Part shown: one piece after another, positions 12,026 to 23,800 of the stretch | Position numbering within the stretch: the stretch's first letter is position 1 | Layout of the letters: every line of letters begins with the position of its first letter | DNA from: a virus | Length of the DNA: 63,594 nt | Strand: one strand, 5' to 3' | IMG/VR virus record: IMGVR_UViG_3300020442_001396 | Coordinates: 1 to 63,594 of that record | The notes under the pieces: generated by a model | Told to the model about the DNA's origin: nothing | Seen by the model: only the letters and a program-made list of their open reading frames with translations | The model's database searches: none | Translations under genes and position numbers: made by a program

Positions 12026-14601
12026 TAGACGGACGTGCCAAACAAATCACTGATGTATGTCAGGATGAGAATGGATGCCCTAGATTTGAACCGATTCCTG
12101 CTGATAGGACTATCGGTATCACTTATAGAGAGTATCCGAAGAGCACTATCCGTACAAATCTGAATAATTTAAACAGTTACTCTGTCAATGTAACTGGTAA
12201 CGAAGGACAAGCTGTAATGTATCCTTCCGTTTTAGTCAGTGCAACTGCAGGGCAAAGCACCTTTGGACAGAACCCTGGACAGTATGTACAACCTTCTTCT
12301 GCTGCGAACTGTGGTAAGTTAGTTCGATCATCAGATATATGTGTTGGTAGAAGTAATGGTGCCTTTGCAATATACGATTACTTCCCCAGAGAACTTTCTT
12401 TTGGGTTTCAATCGAGTGATACTTGGTTTGCTTATATCTACACGATGAATCAGAATGCAGGGCAGATTGGTATTGCTTCTTATATCATTGAGGATGAGGA
12501 ACGAGGATCCACTGGAGGTACTTCAGACGGGACCCCGACGGGCGATCCACTACCTAGTAGTTTCATTGCAAATACTATTTGTCACCCATGTGCTAATTTT
12601 ACCTGCACCCCCGCTTCCACACAGTGCTCATATACGATTGAAAGTGATATAGATTACACTGGAGACCCCGACTGCCCCCACCCGACGCTTTTTGGCATTG
12701 GTACAGACTCTTTTAAAGTGGTGTTTACCTATGATTCTCTATCCACTACCATTCCAAACGGTGTGACGGACCTCTCAGTGTCCTATGATGGGACAAATTA
12801 CTCCGATGCATGGAACGAAGGTGAGAATGTAGGTATTCAATTTGACTCTCCACAGAATACTTGGCAAGCAGGAGACGAAGCATCAGATACTTTTACTGTA
12901 TATTCTCTTGAACAGACAGGTAAAACTGGTCTTCAAGTGAATGTTCGTATCGAACCGATCATCGATGAGTCAGGATCCACTGTAGCATTCACTGGAACAC
13001 GATGGACTATCCTAGATATCGTCTCTCCAGGCACAGGATACGCTGTAAATGACACGTTTAACATCAGTCATAGTCATACTCACCCCGATAACACTGTTAC
13101 AAACTTTACATTAACGTTAAAAGTCACTGCAGTTGGACCCATTGAGTCTCAATCTGGGTCAATTTCTGATCTTTTACGGACTGGAGACACTTTAAATGGT
13201 CATACAATCACTCGTGTTCTTCATGGACCGTCTGTTGACAGTGATTATGACACCAATGAAGGACTTTTCCCCTATCATTTTGCATATTTGAATGGAGGAG
13301 GCAACAATTTTACCAAAAATACCTCTTATACAAGTAACCGCAACCATCAAGTTACTGCAGTTGCAGGTTACGGAATCACAGATGTAGGATTTTTTGGTGG
13401 ACTTTACGAGTTTACGGAAAAATCTGTTCAGTATACTACTGGTTTTGTCGATAGAAACGCTCCTGACGTCTATAATACTCTTGTTCAACCCGAAACCACC
13501 GTCCATTTAAGGAACGGAAGAGTCGATCGCGTTGAAATTAACCCAAATGGAGGAGGATCAGGGTGGAATACACTCGGAAGAATCCCAGAATTGAGTATTA
13601 CTGCTCCTACCGTGGCGTCTGGAGAGCAAGCGGAGGTAGAAGGAGAGTTTGTTAACGGTGTTTTGACCAATGTTATCGTCACAAATCAAGGAAGCGGATA
13701 CATTGAGACCAATCTTCCGCAAGTTTCCGTAGTAAATGTGCATAAACAGTCATCTTTTACTGTTGAAGACGCTGCTGTGCGCGAATATGGGTTCGATAAC
13801 CTCACTCATTTCTACAAAACCTTCCCAGAAGCAGCGGATGCGTTCCCAGAACTCGATCAAACAGCGATTCAATCGATTTTATCGCAACATGAGACCTTAA
13901 AAGCGAATGTTGAACCCGTAAAGTCGTATAATATTGTCGAACCGAACGTAGAAATCAAAAAAGACCCCAATTATAAGCGCAGAGACCCGATGGTACAACG
14001 TCATTTTGCCAGAAGCGACGTAACACCGCTAAAAGAAGGTCTTGTTCCGAAGCAAGAGTACAATCAAGTTGACTTTGTTGACTTTGGACCAACAAAAGAA
14101 GCGCAAGATCTCAAAAAATCTACTAAAGAACTGTTTGAAACACTCAAAAATGAGATTCCTAATGATATGGAGGCGTTGATTCAAGATCAAATCCCAGAAT
14201 TTAGCGTTCATGATGAATCTTACGTCGAAACCGTGCGTGGACCGTTCTCTGAACTGCCATATGCCTCAGATCTAACTAAATACTTCATGAGACAGTTTAT
14301 ACCTGACGGAAGACAGAACGTTAACATTAGTGTTACACTTGGAGTTAAGCAACTAAACAAAGGACACGCGCATTTTAACTGTAGTGCCTTAGCATCTTCA
14401 AGAGCAGATTCAACAGACCCTACTACTGGTCAAGTTACATCATCTACATTCTCATTTCCGTTTGGTCAAGTGCCTCAAGGACCTGGTTGTCAAGATTGGA
14501 GTGCAACTGGTGCAATGAGCATCCGTAATGACTTTACTAATGCAACACAGACGATGGCAAAGGCAACTAGATTATACGGTAACCCTTATAACGTAACGTA
14601 A
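12010..14601 (+). CDS. Baseplate hub/spike-region structural protein (gp5 position)
   Basis: 863 residues. The N-terminus is Cys-containing (MGCKIVDGRAKQITDVCQ), followed by a long beta-rich body with a Cys-rich patch near residues 195-220. Glycine-rich GY units lie near 334 (SPGTGYAVNDT) and 511-577, a Pro/Glu/Lys-rich linker at about 595-740, and a compact C-terminal domain ends in RLYGNPYNVT. It directly precedes the PAAR protein, as gene 5 precedes 5.4 in T4. I see no lysozyme motif, so it is not a plain T4-type gp5. It could be the central spike carrier or another baseplate protein. Its stop overlaps the PAAR start. Confidence 0.55.
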   Translation: MGCKIVDGRAKQITDVCQDENGCPRFEPIPADRTIGITYREYPKSTIRTNLNNLNSYSVNVTGNEGQAVMYPSVLVSATAGQSTFGQNPGQYVQPSSAANCGKLVRSSDICVGRSNGAFAIYDYFPRELSFGFQSSDTWFAYIYTMNQNAGQIGIASYIIEDEERGSTGGTSDGTPTGDPLPSSFIANTICHPCANFTCTPASTQCSYTIESDIDYTGDPDCPHPTLFGIGTDSFKVVFTYDSLSTTIPNGVTDLSVSYDGTNYSDAWNEGENVGIQFDSPQNTWQAGDEASDTFTVYSLEQTGKTGLQVNVRIEPIIDESGSTVAFTGTRWTILDIVSPGTGYAVNDTFNISHSHTHPDNTVTNFTLTLKVTAVGPIESQSGSISDLLRTGDTLNGHTITRVLHGPSVDSDYDTNEGLFPYHFAYLNGGGNNFTKNTSYTSNRNHQVTAVAGYGITDVGFFGGLYEFTEKSVQYTTGFVDRNAPDVYNTLVQPETTVHLRNGRVDRVEINPNGGGSGWNTLGRIPELSITAPTVASGEQAEVEGEFVNGVLTNVIVTNQGSGYIETNLPQVSVVNVHKQSSFTVEDAAVREYGFDNLTHFYKTFPEAADAFPELDQTAIQSILSQHETLKANVEPVKSYNIVEPNVEIKKDPNYKRRDPMVQRHFARSDVTPLKEGLVPKQEYNQVDFVDFGPTKEAQDLKKSTKELFETLKNEIPNDMEALIQDQIPEFSVHDESYVETVRGPFSELPYASDLTKYFMRQFIPDGRQNVNISVTLGVKQLNKGHAHFNCSALASSRADSTDPTTGQVTSSTFSFPFGQVPQGPGCQDWSATGAMSIRNDFTNATQTMAKATRLYGNPYNVT

Positions 14602-15158
14602 TGGCAGGACATCAGGCAGCAGCACTCTTTATGGGCACATGTAGTGGTCATGGTAAGGCAAATGGTGTAAACTGGCACGCAGGACCTGGTGGAGGTATTC
14701 TATCTCCTTGTCCTCACCCCTCTCTTGCGTCATATATCACACCAAAGGGTATGGCGATTGCTGATAACTTCGCAACATGGTTACCTACAGCGCAAAAACC
14801 TCTTGTAGAGGCAGCAGTCGCGAAAAGAAATGTAATTATCAATAAAAAGATCCCGATCATTGATCAAGATGACTTGATTCCGCATCCTACGAAGACAAAA
14901 CACGTCACTATGTCGAAAGGATACAAATGTTTCACGGTAAGGAGCACTCCTGCGTGGCATTGTACTATTGGAACAGGCGGAGGCGGACGAGAACCTGCTA
15001 AAGGTCACAATCGAAGACTTTTTGCAACTACAAAGACGGTATTCATAAACGATAAACGCGCAGGTCGAATGGCAGATCCATTTGGCGATAAGAGTGTTAC
15101 ATATCCATGTTTGAGTGTTGTTGCAGGAGCAAGTAAAGACGTTTTCATCGGAACCTGA
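14601..15158 (+). CDS. gp5.4: PAAR-like baseplate spike tip protein
   Basis: 185 residues, longer than T4 gp5.4 (97). The N-terminal GTCSGHGKANG (12-22) and the C-terminal KTVFINDKRAGRMAD and SKDVFIGT are the recurring PAAR elements: small strands with G-x-VF-I-N/G turns and conserved His and Cys residues that hold a metal at the sharp tip. It would cap the central tail spike that pierces the host envelope. An insertion at about residues 50-110 (IADNFATWLPTAQKPLVEAA) separates the two PAAR halves. Its stop falls just before a late promoter box. Confidence 0.8.
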   Translation: MAGHQAAALFMGTCSGHGKANGVNWHAGPGGGILSPCPHPSLASYITPKGMAIADNFATWLPTAQKPLVEAAVAKRNVIINKKIPIIDQDDLIPHPTKTKHVTMSKGYKCFTVRSTPAWHCTIGTGGGGREPAKGHNRRLFATTKTVFINDKRAGRMADPFGDKSVTYPCLSVVAGASKDVFIGT

Positions 15159-15164
15159 TAAATA
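15157..15164 (+). promoter_or_regulatory. T4-like late promoter box
   Basis: GATAAATA, overlapping the stop of the PAAR gene and 54 nt before the small gene at 15218. It would drive gp25 and gp6. Confidence 0.5.
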
Positions 15165-15217
15165 AAGTGGGATAGCAACCCCAATAAAAGTTCTATTGCC
15201 CCTTGCAAGCGACTTTT

Positions 15218-15358
15218 ATGGTAAATCCCGATCGCGATCCAAAGTACATGAAGGAAACTCATGGAACTGTAGGTTTAGTCACAGATTATGGTTCGACTGC
15301 CTACATAGAGAAAGCAAAAAAAGAAAAAGAAGTTAAACCACTCACTAAATGGCGTTAA
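15218..15358 (+). CDS. Tiny basic protein upstream of gp25
   Basis: 46 residues (MVNPDRDPKYMKETHGTVGL), with a Lys/Glu-rich C-terminus. It overlaps gp25 by 10 nt. The 7-nt inverted repeat ATAAAAG (15184-15190) and CTTTTAT (15213-15219) could pair across the leader and cover the start codon. Function unknown. Confidence 0.6.
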   Translation: MVNPDRDPKYMKETHGTVGLVTDYGSTAYIEKAKKEKEVKPLTKWR

Positions 15359-15768
15359 AGGATATTAAAGGTCAAAACTTCAAGAGGTCTCGAAGATTCG
15401 ATGACCTCAACATTGCTTTGACTAAAAATCCCTTTACAAATGACGTTTACAGCGTGAAAAACGACAACGCTATTAAGCAAGCAGTTAAAAACTTGGTTCT
15501 CACTATTCCTGGTGAGAAACCATTTCAACCTCTTGTAGGTTCAAGAGTAATGGAGTTACTTTTTGAACCATTAGATGCATTTACCGCAGATGCAATTAAG
15601 CAAGAGATCATAAATACCATTACACAGTATGAACCAAGAGTAAATCTTACTAAGGTAGATGTTACACCGATCTATGCTAACAACAAGCTCAATATAACGG
15701 TTGAATATCAAATTGTTGGATTGCCTATTGTTGAATCGATATCCTTTGTCTTACAGAGACCCGAATAA
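15349..15768 (+). CDS. gp25: Baseplate wedge protein gp25
   Basis: 139 residues (T4 gp25 is 132), of the GPW/gp25 family. The pattern DLNIALTKNPFTNDVYSVKNDNAIKQAVKNLVLT, then IPGEKPFQPLVGSRV and MELLFEPLD, is typical, with the conserved Glu of the family. It nucleates sheath polymerisation on the baseplate and joins the gp6/gp7 wedge core. It shares one base with the start of gp6. Confidence 0.92.
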   Translation: MALKDIKGQNFKRSRRFDDLNIALTKNPFTNDVYSVKNDNAIKQAVKNLVLTIPGEKPFQPLVGSRVMELLFEPLDAFTADAIKQEIINTITQYEPRVNLTKVDVTPIYANNKLNITVEYQIVGLPIVESISFVLQRPE

Positions 15769-17801
15769 TGCAACCGAATAATCTAACAGCACTAGACTTT
15801 GAAGATGTCAAAGCAAGTATTAAGTCATACTTAAGAACTCGCTCCGAGTTCACGGATTATGACTTCGATGGTTCTGCGTTATCCTATATGGTAGACGCTC
15901 TTGCCTATAATACCTATTATTCTGCATTCAATGCTAACATGGCGTTGAATGAAGCGTTCTTACCGTCTTCTACTGTTAGAGACAACGTAGTTAATATTGC
16001 CAAGTTGATGAACTACACTCCTAGGAGTCGTATTTCATCTAGAGCGTCTGTAAAAATTGATATCCAGACAGATCAAGCAAATGGAGTGTACCCAAGTAGT
16101 GTTACCCTTAAAAAAGGTCCTATTGCAACTGGTGGTAACTTCGTTTGGAACATTTTAAGAGATACTACTGCTGAAGTTAGTCCTACTACTGGTCTTGCTA
16201 CATTTCCTGAGATTTGCATCTATGAAGGACAGATCGTAAACTTCCAATACGTTGTTAATACCTTTGCTAGACAAAATTATACTATTCCTTCTGCAGAAGC
16301 AGACCTTGCAACACTCAGAGTTAGTGTAAAGGCAAACGAGACTGCCACTGCAGCAGATATTTACAACCAAGTAGACACTGTTACTGGTTTGACCGCAACG
16401 ACCCGCGCATACTTCCTTAATGAAGGTGAGGATATGCGTTTTGAGGTTAGGTTTGGTGATGATAGTGTTGGTAGAGCATTAAAAGACGGAGAAGTTGTAC
16501 AATTAGAGTATTTGGTAACCTCTGGTAAGGATGCAAATGAAGTTCAAGCATTTAACTACATTGGAACTGCTGTAGACTCCTTAGGAAACAATATTCCTCC
16601 CTCTCAGGTAACACTTACCGTATTACATCGTTCTCAAATGGGAACTGATGCGGAAAGTATCGAATCTATCAAATATAACGCGCCTAGGTTCTACGCTTCT
16701 CAATATAGAGCAGTAACAGCACAAGATTATGCGTTGATCACTCAAAGAATCTATGATAACGCAGATTCTGTTGTTGCATACGGTGGAGACAGTTTAAATC
16801 CTCCGATTTACGGAAAAGTCTTTATTGCAATCAAAACAAAGACTGGATCCCTTCTAAATGACGCTACAAAGAAGGAAATTGCTGCTGACCTTAGGAAGTA
16901 TGCTATGGCATCGATTGACCCTGTTGTAGTCGATCCTGATAACGTATACATCTATACAAAAGTCTTTGCTCTATACGATACTGGAGCAGGAAGTAGTTCT
17001 TCACAAATTAAGACCGATATTCAGAACGGAATCAATGATTGGGCAACTCAAACTCAAATCAATAACTTCAACTCAACGTTTAGGGGTTCCGCATATGAAA
17101 AAGCAATTTCTCTTTCTAATAATGCTATCACTGACGTTTCACTTCAAACAACTACTCTAAAATACATTTTACCTAATAGTAATCAGACTAATACTTACTG
17201 TATCAGCACTGGTAGCGGACTTTACAACTCTGCACCTTCTAAAGACGGTGATGATGGTACATGTAAGAAAGAACCCGTATTACTATCAGGAACATTCAGA
17301 ACTGCAGACCGCCCTGGTGTAGATCAGCAGTTTGAAGACGATGGATATGGAAATCTACGCATATTCTACAATACAGGTACTAAAAAGGTATATACGAACA
17401 ACGCAATCGGTACAGTCAACTATGACACTGGTGAAATCTGTTTTGGACCAGTAAATGTGATTAGTACAGGAACAAACGTGCCATCTAACTCTGCAGTTAA
17501 TATTACAGACTCTGTAACTGGTGCAGGTAGTGTTACGGATCCGTCACTTCTTCCTGGAGATCTTAAAATTCCTGTTGTGACGATTCCTGCTAACAGTGGT
17601 ACTATTCCTGCTTCCACACCTGGAACAATCATCAATATTATTGCTCCTGAGGTTACAGTCGCTCCGATTGGTACGACGCCACCTGCCTCTGTCCCTCTAA
17701 ATAGTTTGACACCAACGATATTTGACGACACACCGACGACGGTGGAAGTTGCACCTATTGATAACAGTGGTGGTCTAAACACATCAACCTGTTTTAGTTA
17801 A
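15768..17801 (+). CDS. gp6: Baseplate wedge protein gp6
   Basis: 677 residues (T4 gp6 is 660), of the baseplate J-like family. The N-terminal domain, DFEDVKASIKSYLRTRSEFTDYDFDGSALSYMVDALAYNTYYSAF, and the middle segment, FYASQYRAVTAQDYALITQRIYDNADSVVAYGGDS, are the clearest family marks. The C-terminus becomes Pro/Thr/Ile-rich and low complexity (from about 560). gp6 forms the dimeric ring that holds the wedges together. It is directly downstream of gp25. Confidence 0.92.
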   Translation: MQPNNLTALDFEDVKASIKSYLRTRSEFTDYDFDGSALSYMVDALAYNTYYSAFNANMALNEAFLPSSTVRDNVVNIAKLMNYTPRSRISSRASVKIDIQTDQANGVYPSSVTLKKGPIATGGNFVWNILRDTTAEVSPTTGLATFPEICIYEGQIVNFQYVVNTFARQNYTIPSAEADLATLRVSVKANETATAADIYNQVDTVTGLTATTRAYFLNEGEDMRFEVRFGDDSVGRALKDGEVVQLEYLVTSGKDANEVQAFNYIGTAVDSLGNNIPPSQVTLTVLHRSQMGTDAESIESIKYNAPRFYASQYRAVTAQDYALITQRIYDNADSVVAYGGDSLNPPIYGKVFIAIKTKTGSLLNDATKKEIAADLRKYAMASIDPVVVDPDNVYIYTKVFALYDTGAGSSSSQIKTDIQNGINDWATQTQINNFNSTFRGSAYEKAISLSNNAITDVSLQTTTLKYILPNSNQTNTYCISTGSGLYNSAPSKDGDDGTCKKEPVLLSGTFRTADRPGVDQQFEDDGYGNLRIFYNTGTKKVYTNNAIGTVNYDTGEICFGPVNVISTGTNVPSNSAVNITDSVTGAGSVTDPSLLPGDLKIPVVTIPANSGTIPASTPGTIINIIAPEVTVAPIGTTPPASVPLNSLTPTIFDDTPTTVEVAPIDNSGGLNTSTCFS

Positions 17802-17808
17802 AGCGTAG

Positions 17809-20800
17809 ATGAACAACATTAATAAGGTTTCCCAGTCGATTGAGTCCCAATCACCCGACTTTATCGGGCAGGAATACCCCCTGTTCAATAAGTTTCTTGA
17901 GTACTACTATAAGTCACAAGAGAAGACTGGTTTAGGACAAAATATTCTTAATAACTTTCTTGGATATCTTGATATCGATAAACTCGATATTGGAATCTTG
18001 GATGGTTCGACTACGCTTGTAGAACCTATTACAAACAGTTCAGATAAGATTGTTGTTGAAAGTATTAACCCTTTCTTAGAATCTAATGGTTCTATTCTGA
18101 TTGGTGATGAAGTCATATATTATGAAGGTGTTGATAAGTCTCCAGAAATTGCACTTTCTCCTGGTATTTCCTACGAACAGGTAAAACTCAAGTGGACCAC
18201 TCTTGCTAGTCTAATCAATACTTTTGACGGTACTACTACTTTATTTCCCCTAAAATCACAAGACAGTCCGATTGCTCCCCCTTCAGCACAGCATCTGATT
18301 GTTTCTTTGTATGGTAAGATTTTAATTCCGAATATCGATTATACGATCAGCGGATCAAACATCAACTTCACTACTGCTCCTAGAACCAAGATTCCTGCTG
18401 ACGATGCAGGTTCAACTTATATCTACTATCTCAGCGGTTTTATTGAGAACACCATTTATGGATTAGATAATCTTTCTGGTGCTTTTGGAGATGGTAAAAA
18501 GCAATTTAGTCTAACTCGTAACGGTGCTAGGTATGAACCCGAAGTTGAAGAATATTTAAACGTAATTTACGATAATCGCCTTTTAGTTCCAAAAGTTGAT
18601 TACTTCTTAGACAAGGATCAATTTATTTTCAAAGAAGCACCTCTGAATGGTCGTTTCTTATCAGTTCATTCGATTGAGGCACCTATTCCTTCTTTTGGTG
18701 CAGGTGCAGTTGGTTTTGCTCGTATTAGTGACACTGGACTTTTAACAAGCGTCTCTTCTAGTGCTATTGGTACTGGATATCGTTTTGAGTATCCTCCTCA
18801 AGTCAGAATCAACTCTGATGAGGGTTCTGGTGGTGCTGCAACTGCCCTTGTCAATGGTTTGAAGACAATCACCCTACTTGAGGGTGGAAGAGGTTACAGC
18901 ACGACTAACCCTCCTGTTGTACAAGTACAATCACCCACTAAAACTGGTTCTAGTCAAGCAACTATTACAGCAACTGTTACTGGTGGTGCAGTTACTGAAT
19001 TGAATATCACTAATTCTGGTTCTGGATATACTTTTACTCCTAGAATTACTTTTGTTCAACCAGGTGGTGCAAAATTAGGTGCACCTGTAATTACTAATGG
19101 TCAAGTTACTTCTATTCCTGTTACTGACGGAGGTTTTGGGTATACTACTGCTCCTACGGTTTATATTGATGAACCAACTGGTGATAACGCAATCAAGGCA
19201 GCATTAAGAGCAAATATCACTGATGGTAAGGTCATCAGTATCACAGTTTTGAATGCAGGACAAGGATATCATGATGGTGCTCATCAAGGACATGGTGGCG
19301 GTGCTGCACCTAGGGTTGCTATTATTGATCCTGTAGGTGCACAGGTATTAGAAACTGTAGTTGATGGTGATGGGCGTGTTATCAGAATTGACTTACTTAA
19401 TGGTGGTAGCGGATTTGATGATGTTCCCTCTGTTTACATTGTAGATAATAGAACTAACGGTGGTACTGGCGCAACTGCTGTTGCTTCTATTTTCAATGGT
19501 CAGATCACTGATATTAATATTACAAACTTTGGTAGCGGATATTCTGCTGCTAATCCTCCTGAGATTGTAATTCAAGCACCTCCTCAAGCAAAAGCATCTG
19601 CAGAGATTGGTCTGAATGAGGTTACTGGTTTCGTAGTCACTGAATCAGGTAAAGGGTACAGTAAAGCAGCATTTACTGGATGTGCAAGAGCAGCATCTGG
19701 TATTGTCAAGTATACTGAAACTGGTAATGCAGTATTCAGTAATAACACTACTGCTGCAGCAGCACCTATTGGTTCTTCAGTTAAATGTTTGGATGCACTC
19801 TTTGTTAAGAGACTTTTAGACAAATATACTGAGCAGTTCTTACCAGACGTTCCAGAACTTGACTATTCAAAGATCGATGTTCGTACAGCGATCAAAACTA
19901 TTAAAGATTTTTACTCTTCAAAGGGTACTTCGTTTAGTATCGCATATCTGTTCAAGTTACTTTACGGTGAAACTGTTACAGTTACATATCCTAAAGACCA
20001 AATCATCAAACCCTCTGCAGCAACTTGGTCTATTGATACTATTCTTCGTGCAACTTTAGTAAGTGGTAATCCTGAGAACATTAGAGATGGTCTGTTAACT
20101 CAAGAAGCATCTATTGCTGATCCTAATGTAACTAATGCAAGTGCACTAGTTGAAAACTATATTTCAATTAAAACTTCTGATGTAGAGATTTTTGAACTTG
20201 TTCTCTCTGAAGAAACTATTGTTGGGACGTTTACCGTACCATATAAGACAAAACTTGCCGAACCTCTTAATACAACCGATTCAATCATTACGGTTGACTC
20301 TACTATTGGTTGGCCAGAAAGAAACGGTGAGTTTGTTATTGGTGCAGGTGCTACTACTGAAGTTGTTCAATATAAAGAGAAATCACTCAACCAGTTTATT
20401 GAATGTACTCGTTCAGTAAATGGTATTGTAGAGGATTGGGATTCTGCTACTCAAGTTGCTTCTAACTTCACTGTATTTGTTAATAAGGGAACACCACAAG
20501 AAGTGGTGCTGAATGTTGTTGGTATCGTTGATGCACAACAGACTGTGCTTACTGACACTGGATCTTACTACCTACCTGGTGATAAACTCACTGTGTCGAA
20601 ACTAGGTGGTACTAGCACCGATCCTCATTTAACTACATGGTTGTATAACGTAAAAAAACTTATTAATGTTTCTAGCGTAACGTTTGGAGGTGTTAACAAT
20701 AGGTTTGCAACTATTACTTGCTCAAACAATCACGGTTTGTTGGTTGGTGATCAGGTTACTGTTTATGGTGCAAACCCAATCATCTACAATGGCACATTCC

Positions 20801-23800
20801 TTGTAACATCTAGAGATAGTGCAACTGTATTCCAATATCAGTTACCACAACCTGCAACTGTAACACCTCAAGGTAATATTCTAGTATCTGTTGACTTAAA
20901 CAAAGGTAAGTCTGATAGTACTGCAGTTTTAAATGCTATTGGTCCTTATACCACTAACGTTCAGAACTCTTTCTTCAACACACAGTATGCATACCTAGCA
21001 TCTACAGGTATTCCTAACTACAAGATCGGTCCTTTCCCAGGATCTGCTCTTCTTCCAGGAAACCAACGTAAGTTAAATCGTTTCCCGATTGTTTCTCAAA
21101 CAATCTCTACAAAGAACGAGGTTTCTCCAGGTCCTATCGGAACTTGGGTCAACGGTGTTTCTATTTGGTCTTATAAGTCAACTAGAAAGAAAACTTTTGG
21201 TGCTGTAACTAGTGTTGGTATTACTAATGCAGGTAAAGACTATGATGCTGCATCTCCACCAGTTTTAACGATTAGTGGTGGTGGGGGAACTGGAGCAACT
21301 GCAAGTGTTACTGTTAATGGTTCTGTTTCTGAAATCACTGTTACTGCAGGAGGTTCTGGGTTTACTTCTTCTCCTCTAGTCTCTATCGTTGGTGGAGGCG
21401 GTTCTGGAGCGTCTGCAACTGCTATTATTACAAAAGGCGTTGTATCTAGAATTCTAATCAACTCAGGCGGTACTGGATATACCTCACAACCTTCTATCAC
21501 TATTGTTGGTGGCGGTGGTACTGGTGCACAAGCAACTGCATCTGTTCGTGGTCCTATTCAAGCAGTTACTGTTGGATCAGGCGGTCAATCCTATACCTCT
21601 ACTCCTAGTGTCACATTGAGTTCTGGTAGTGGTGCTGTTGCTCAAGCAATCGTACAGAATGGTCGTATTATTTCTATCGCTATCATCTCTGCAGGTTCTG
21701 GGTATACAACTGCTCCTGAGATTACTATTCAAGGTCAAGGTTTTGGTGCTGTTGCTAGAGCATCTATTGATACTGATGGCGAAAACGCAGGTAGAGTGAC
21801 TAGTATCTCTATTATTAATAGAGGTATTGGATATTCTCAAGGAACTACTATTATTAATTTAAACTCTGTTGGTTCTGAAGCAACCTTCAGTGCTAACGTA
21901 TTTGAGTGGACTTATAACTTACAAGCAACTACTACATTTGATGATGCCAAGGGTTCTGTATTTGAAGGTTACAATAATCAGTATGGTGGTGAATATGCTC
22001 ACTTATCAAACCCTCAAACTTTAAGATATATCCTTGGTGATAACTTATTCGAGAATACTGCCTTCCAAATTAAAGAAAGAGAGGAAGGACTACTACACTC
22101 TCCTATTATCGGTTGGGCATTTGATGGTAACCCTATCTACGGTCCTTACGGTTACTCTGATCCTACTGATCAGTCTTCTGCAATTCAAAAACTGAATACT
22201 TCTTATAGACTTAAGACAAATCTTGTTTATAATATTGATTCTAACCCAAATCCTGTTAGAGTGGCAGGACCTTTATTATCTGCAGAGGCAGCAGGTAACT
22301 TTATCGAAGACTATGAATATGTTTTTGGTCTTGGTGCATTAGATCAGTACAATGGTAGATTCTGTAAGACTCCTGAGTATCCAGAGGGTAGATATTGTTA
22401 CTTCGTTACCATTGATGCTACTGAAGATGGTAATCCACTGTTCCCATATGTGATGGGTCCTAGTTTCAACTCTGTTGTTGATTCTTGGAACTTAAATGCT
22501 AATGCTGTACAGCAAAATATTCCAGAAGGTGTTGTAAGATATCGTGATCCTTATGAGAATGTTGATATTGACGTTGAGAGAGCACCAAATGCCTCTACAA
22601 ACGCTTTAACACTAGAGAATGGTGATGTATTACTATTTGATGTAGAAGACGAAGATAGAAGTGGTGTTATTGAGCAAGATGAACTTGATGATCCTGATCA
22701 GGTCTTTGAAGAGTCTCCATTACAGTTATTTGACTACTTCCCCAAAGTTAAATTTGACTCTAAGGTTGATATTGAAGTTGAGACCACTACTAAGTTTGAA
22801 GATGCATCTGTAACTGGATTTACTGTTGAAAACCCAGGTATATCTTATCAGGTTAATGATAGACTAATCTTTGATAATACTGACACTGATGGTAGTGGTG
22901 TTTCTGCTCGTGTTTCTAGAATTGCAGGTGAATCGGTAGAGGCATATACATTTGAAAATATTAGTGGTAATAACTTCGGTGTATTAACTACTGTCAATCC
23001 TCATAACTTACAACCAGGTGATAGTGTCTTTATTGACTATACTCCTGTCATGGACAGCACTAATAAGACATTTGTTGTTCGTCAGTTCAAAGGTATTGAA
23101 CAGATTGTAGTTAATCAAACTGGATCTGGATATAACACTGATATTCCTCCCACCATTATTATTGATGGTGATGGAGTTGGTGGTAGTCTTGAAGCAGTTG
23201 TAAGTCCTGTTGGATCTATCGACACTGTTAATATTATCAACTCTGGTTTTGGTTATACTTCTAATCCTAGAGTTATTCTTTCACACCCTCAGGTGTTTAA
23301 GAAAGCAGATTACTATGTCTCTAAGTTCTCCAATAGAAATTATGTAAGAGTTAGTGATGTTTATATTAATGATGCCAAAGAAGTTTATATTTGTGGTAAA
23401 ACATATGATGCTGCATCTAATGATGTTGCATTCATTGCAAAACTTTCTGCTACTGGTGTTAAAGAGTGGGAAGCATCTTTAGAACTTGCAGGTGGTCAAC
23501 AAGACTCTGAGTTCCTTAAGTTATATGTTGACGGTAAGAGTATCTGGGTTGTTGGTCAAAATAGTCCTAATAGTTCAATTCTTGCTGCATATAATCCTGA
23601 TATCATTCTTTGTAAGTATACTGAAGCAGCAAACGGACTAAGTGCAGTATTGACCTTCCAAAGAGGTTATGCAGGTATCTCTGGTTCTACTCGTGGCGAC
23701 TTTATTACTTCGATTAAGAAATACTCTGATACTAGATTTATTATTGGAGGATATACCAATACTAACTCTGGTGCACCTTATGATGCTTTCATTGCATCTA

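Noticed and set aside
12010-14601. A lysozyme-bearing gp5
   Set aside because: The position fits gp5, but I find no T4-lysozyme-type catalytic motif, so only a structural role at the hub or spike is claimed.
21200-21860. A CRISPR-like or DNA satellite array
   Set aside because: The repetition is at protein level with variable DNA and stays in frame inside a gene. There are no identical DNA repeats with unique spacers.
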